Shown here: piece by piece, positions 62,529 to 64,000 of the stretch
How the letters are laid out: the number at the start of each line of letters is the position of its first letter
How positions within the stretch are numbered: position 1 is the stretch's first letter
Source: Marsupella aquatica
Taxonomy: Eukaryota; Marchantiophyta
Assembly: GCA_973895155.1 (NCBI GenBank)
Contig: OZ316892.1
Coordinates: forward strand, 1,426,001-1,490,000
Direction of reading: 5' to 3'
DNA: 64,000 nucleotides
Position numbers and translations under genes: made by a program
The notes under the pieces: model-generated
Databases searched by the model: none
Told to the model about the DNA's origin: nothing
What the model saw: the letters and a program-made list of their open reading frames with translations, nothing else

Positions 62529-64000
62529 ATCTCAATTTATTTTTGGAAAAGCAATGGAATGCCTATTGTAGGGAACCTACTAAAAAATGTTTATCGGATG
62601 AGCATGCCAGTTGACAAACCCACTAATAAACCCGGGTGACGACGAAGGTGATGCTCGGAAGCGGAAAAATTGGGTGTCCTAGGTTTGTGGAATGTCGCTG
62701 AGGGGGACGTCTACAAGTGAAGAGTCAGCACATGATATTCCTATGCATCCAAAATGGGGTGCATATATAGCAAACAATGCAAGAAAGGACTGGTAAATTT
62801 GGGCAAAGCATAGTCGACACTAAGAACAATGACCCATCACAAGTGGGAGTGCAACCCACAGGTCTGTTGACCATATCAAATACACGCAGAGCCAGTGTAT
62901 GGAAAAGTACTTGGACTCTGATTGACCTTAATTTGGAAATGTCATACAATTCCGAATGTGAGAAATAAAACCACGCAGGTGCGATGTATCCTCCTAAGAA
63001 GACAAAGTAGTTTGCGCGCAAAACCCACACATGCCAAAAGATCTACAGCAACGTGACCTACATAGGGTATGGCCATAATTGGATGCGCCCACATCTTCTA
63101 TTTTGTTGCAGTATTGCAGTCCAGAGGTAGTGCATTTATGACACGTGTCTATATTGCAGAAAGACAGAAGAAAAGCACAATATGCAATTGCAAGACAGGA
63201 CGAACATTACTCTATCTCTGATGGGAAGGTTGTATACCATGCAACATACGTGTCTTCAAATCAGAGCAAACTTTTGGGAACCATGCATTGAAAGCACATG
63301 GTCTCTTCTCAGAGGATGACCCCAACAACTATGAGGAGGTGAAGAGGCAGGTACACAATGCCAGGAGAAGAAAACATCCTGACGGTCCCCAAGCCGCCAA
63401 TTGGTACTATTGGGAAAAGGTTGCCATGAGAAGCAGTTGGGAGGTCGACAAAAAGATTGATGAGGTACACATGTTTATGGAAGAATAAGTACGTGCCACC
63501 AGTTTGCGCAAATCTGATTTACTATGTGGAGGGTGAAGACTTGTTTATCGTTGGTTCTGTAATAATGGTGAAGGTTATTTTATGAAACTATTGATTAACT
63601 AACCCCAATTAATTGATGATTTAAAGGTGCTCTATACTTGAGAGGTACGTGAAACTGTCAAACCAAAAATTTATCATTGTGGAGCATAATCAGAGGAAGG
63701 CCAAGCAGGATTACAAGAAATGAAAAATTTGCAAAAAAGCCAGGACTCGAGAGAAAGCAATCCCTTTTCTTTTGAAATCATACAAGGCTTGGATGGAAGG
63801 ATGCATAGCTGAAGAGGCTCCTCATTAGATAATTCAATTAAATGACTTCCATGTTTTGGCCCGTGTTTTGGTTTGCGACTGATTTTCTTGTCAAATTCAA
63901 CATTCATGCGAGTTTTGCGGTTTATTTGTACAGGTTCATCTGGATTCAGCCTAGACTGACACATCTGATGAAGATGACACTATGGATGAAGAATTCTTCA
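62529..64000. other. No recognised gene
   Basis: Short frames only. The plus-strand frame 63,288-63,488 (66 codons, basic) has no known motif. Confidence 0.3.

Noticed and set aside
62205-62535. Minus-strand frames in the LTR at 62 kb.
   Set aside because: They lie wholly within the LTR, are not conserved in the 12-kb copy, and show no motif.

Overview
The window looks like nuclear DNA from a land plant, in a repeat-dense, probably heterochromatic region. The reasons are a plant L1-type LINE with a CCHC ORF1 and a reverse-transcriptase zinc-binding tail, Ty1/copia and Ty3/gypsy LTR retrotransposons, MULE-like transposase remnants, TTTAGGG-type telomere-like repeats and GT-AG introns. The species cannot be told from the sequence; a seed-free plant or other large plant genome is a guess. 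No confident single-copy host gene is present. A degenerate protein kinase (about 48.2-49.7 kb) and a degenerate intron-bearing transposase-like gene (about 31.6-37.1 kb) are the nearest things to one.

Layout. 0-5.66 kb: an L1-type LINE, broken by two TAG codons and by a 327-bp MITE with an 8-bp target duplication. 5.66-12.5 kb: inverted fragments of three LTR families, here called R, E3 and E4, plus a solo LTR of R', a relative of R. 12.5-13.8 kb: dead copia polymerase. 15.1-18.0 kb: a chimera of an R LTR piece and an E3 gag. 18.0-30.7 kb: a gypsy element, R, with LTRs of about 1.36 kb; a gag-only element, E2, sits in its internal region (21.2-25.2 kb). 30.7-31.4 kb: a second E2 end. 31.6-37.8 kb: the transposase-like gene. 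38.6-45.6 kb: a second R' LTR split by an intact, very young copia element (38,819-44,602). 46.2-49.7 kb: degenerate minus-strand coding sequence including the kinase. 50.3-51.5 kb: an R solo LTR. 52.0-54.1 kb: G-rich DNA and subterminal-type repeats. 54.1-59.0 kb: a truncated LINE, unknown ORFs and MULE remnants. 59.1-62.5 kb: an E3 copy fused to a gypsy integrase tail that ends in a PHD-finger-like motif, then an LTR. 62.5-64 kb: nothing recognised.

The best candidate for something undescribed is in the LTRs of R and R'. Each carries (i) a family-specific tandem array just upstream of a TATA box, two of the arrays dense in CATGCA (RY) motifs, (ii) in the R copies, duplicated short motifs in the transcribed leader, some of which fold into a covarying hairpin, and (iii) two small ORFs, A (71-73 aa) and B (68-69 aa). 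ORF B starts 1-5 nt after the ORF A stop in all six copies checked. A and B are conserved at protein level between LTRs whose nucleotide sequences have largely diverged, so they look like selected LTR-encoded proteins.

A second theme is decay by C-to-T change. Nearly all in-frame stops in the old elements are TAG, and comparison of paired copies shows CAG>TAG and TGG>TAG directly, as expected for deamination of methylated cytosine. All family names (R, R', E2, E3, E4) are labels made for this annotation.
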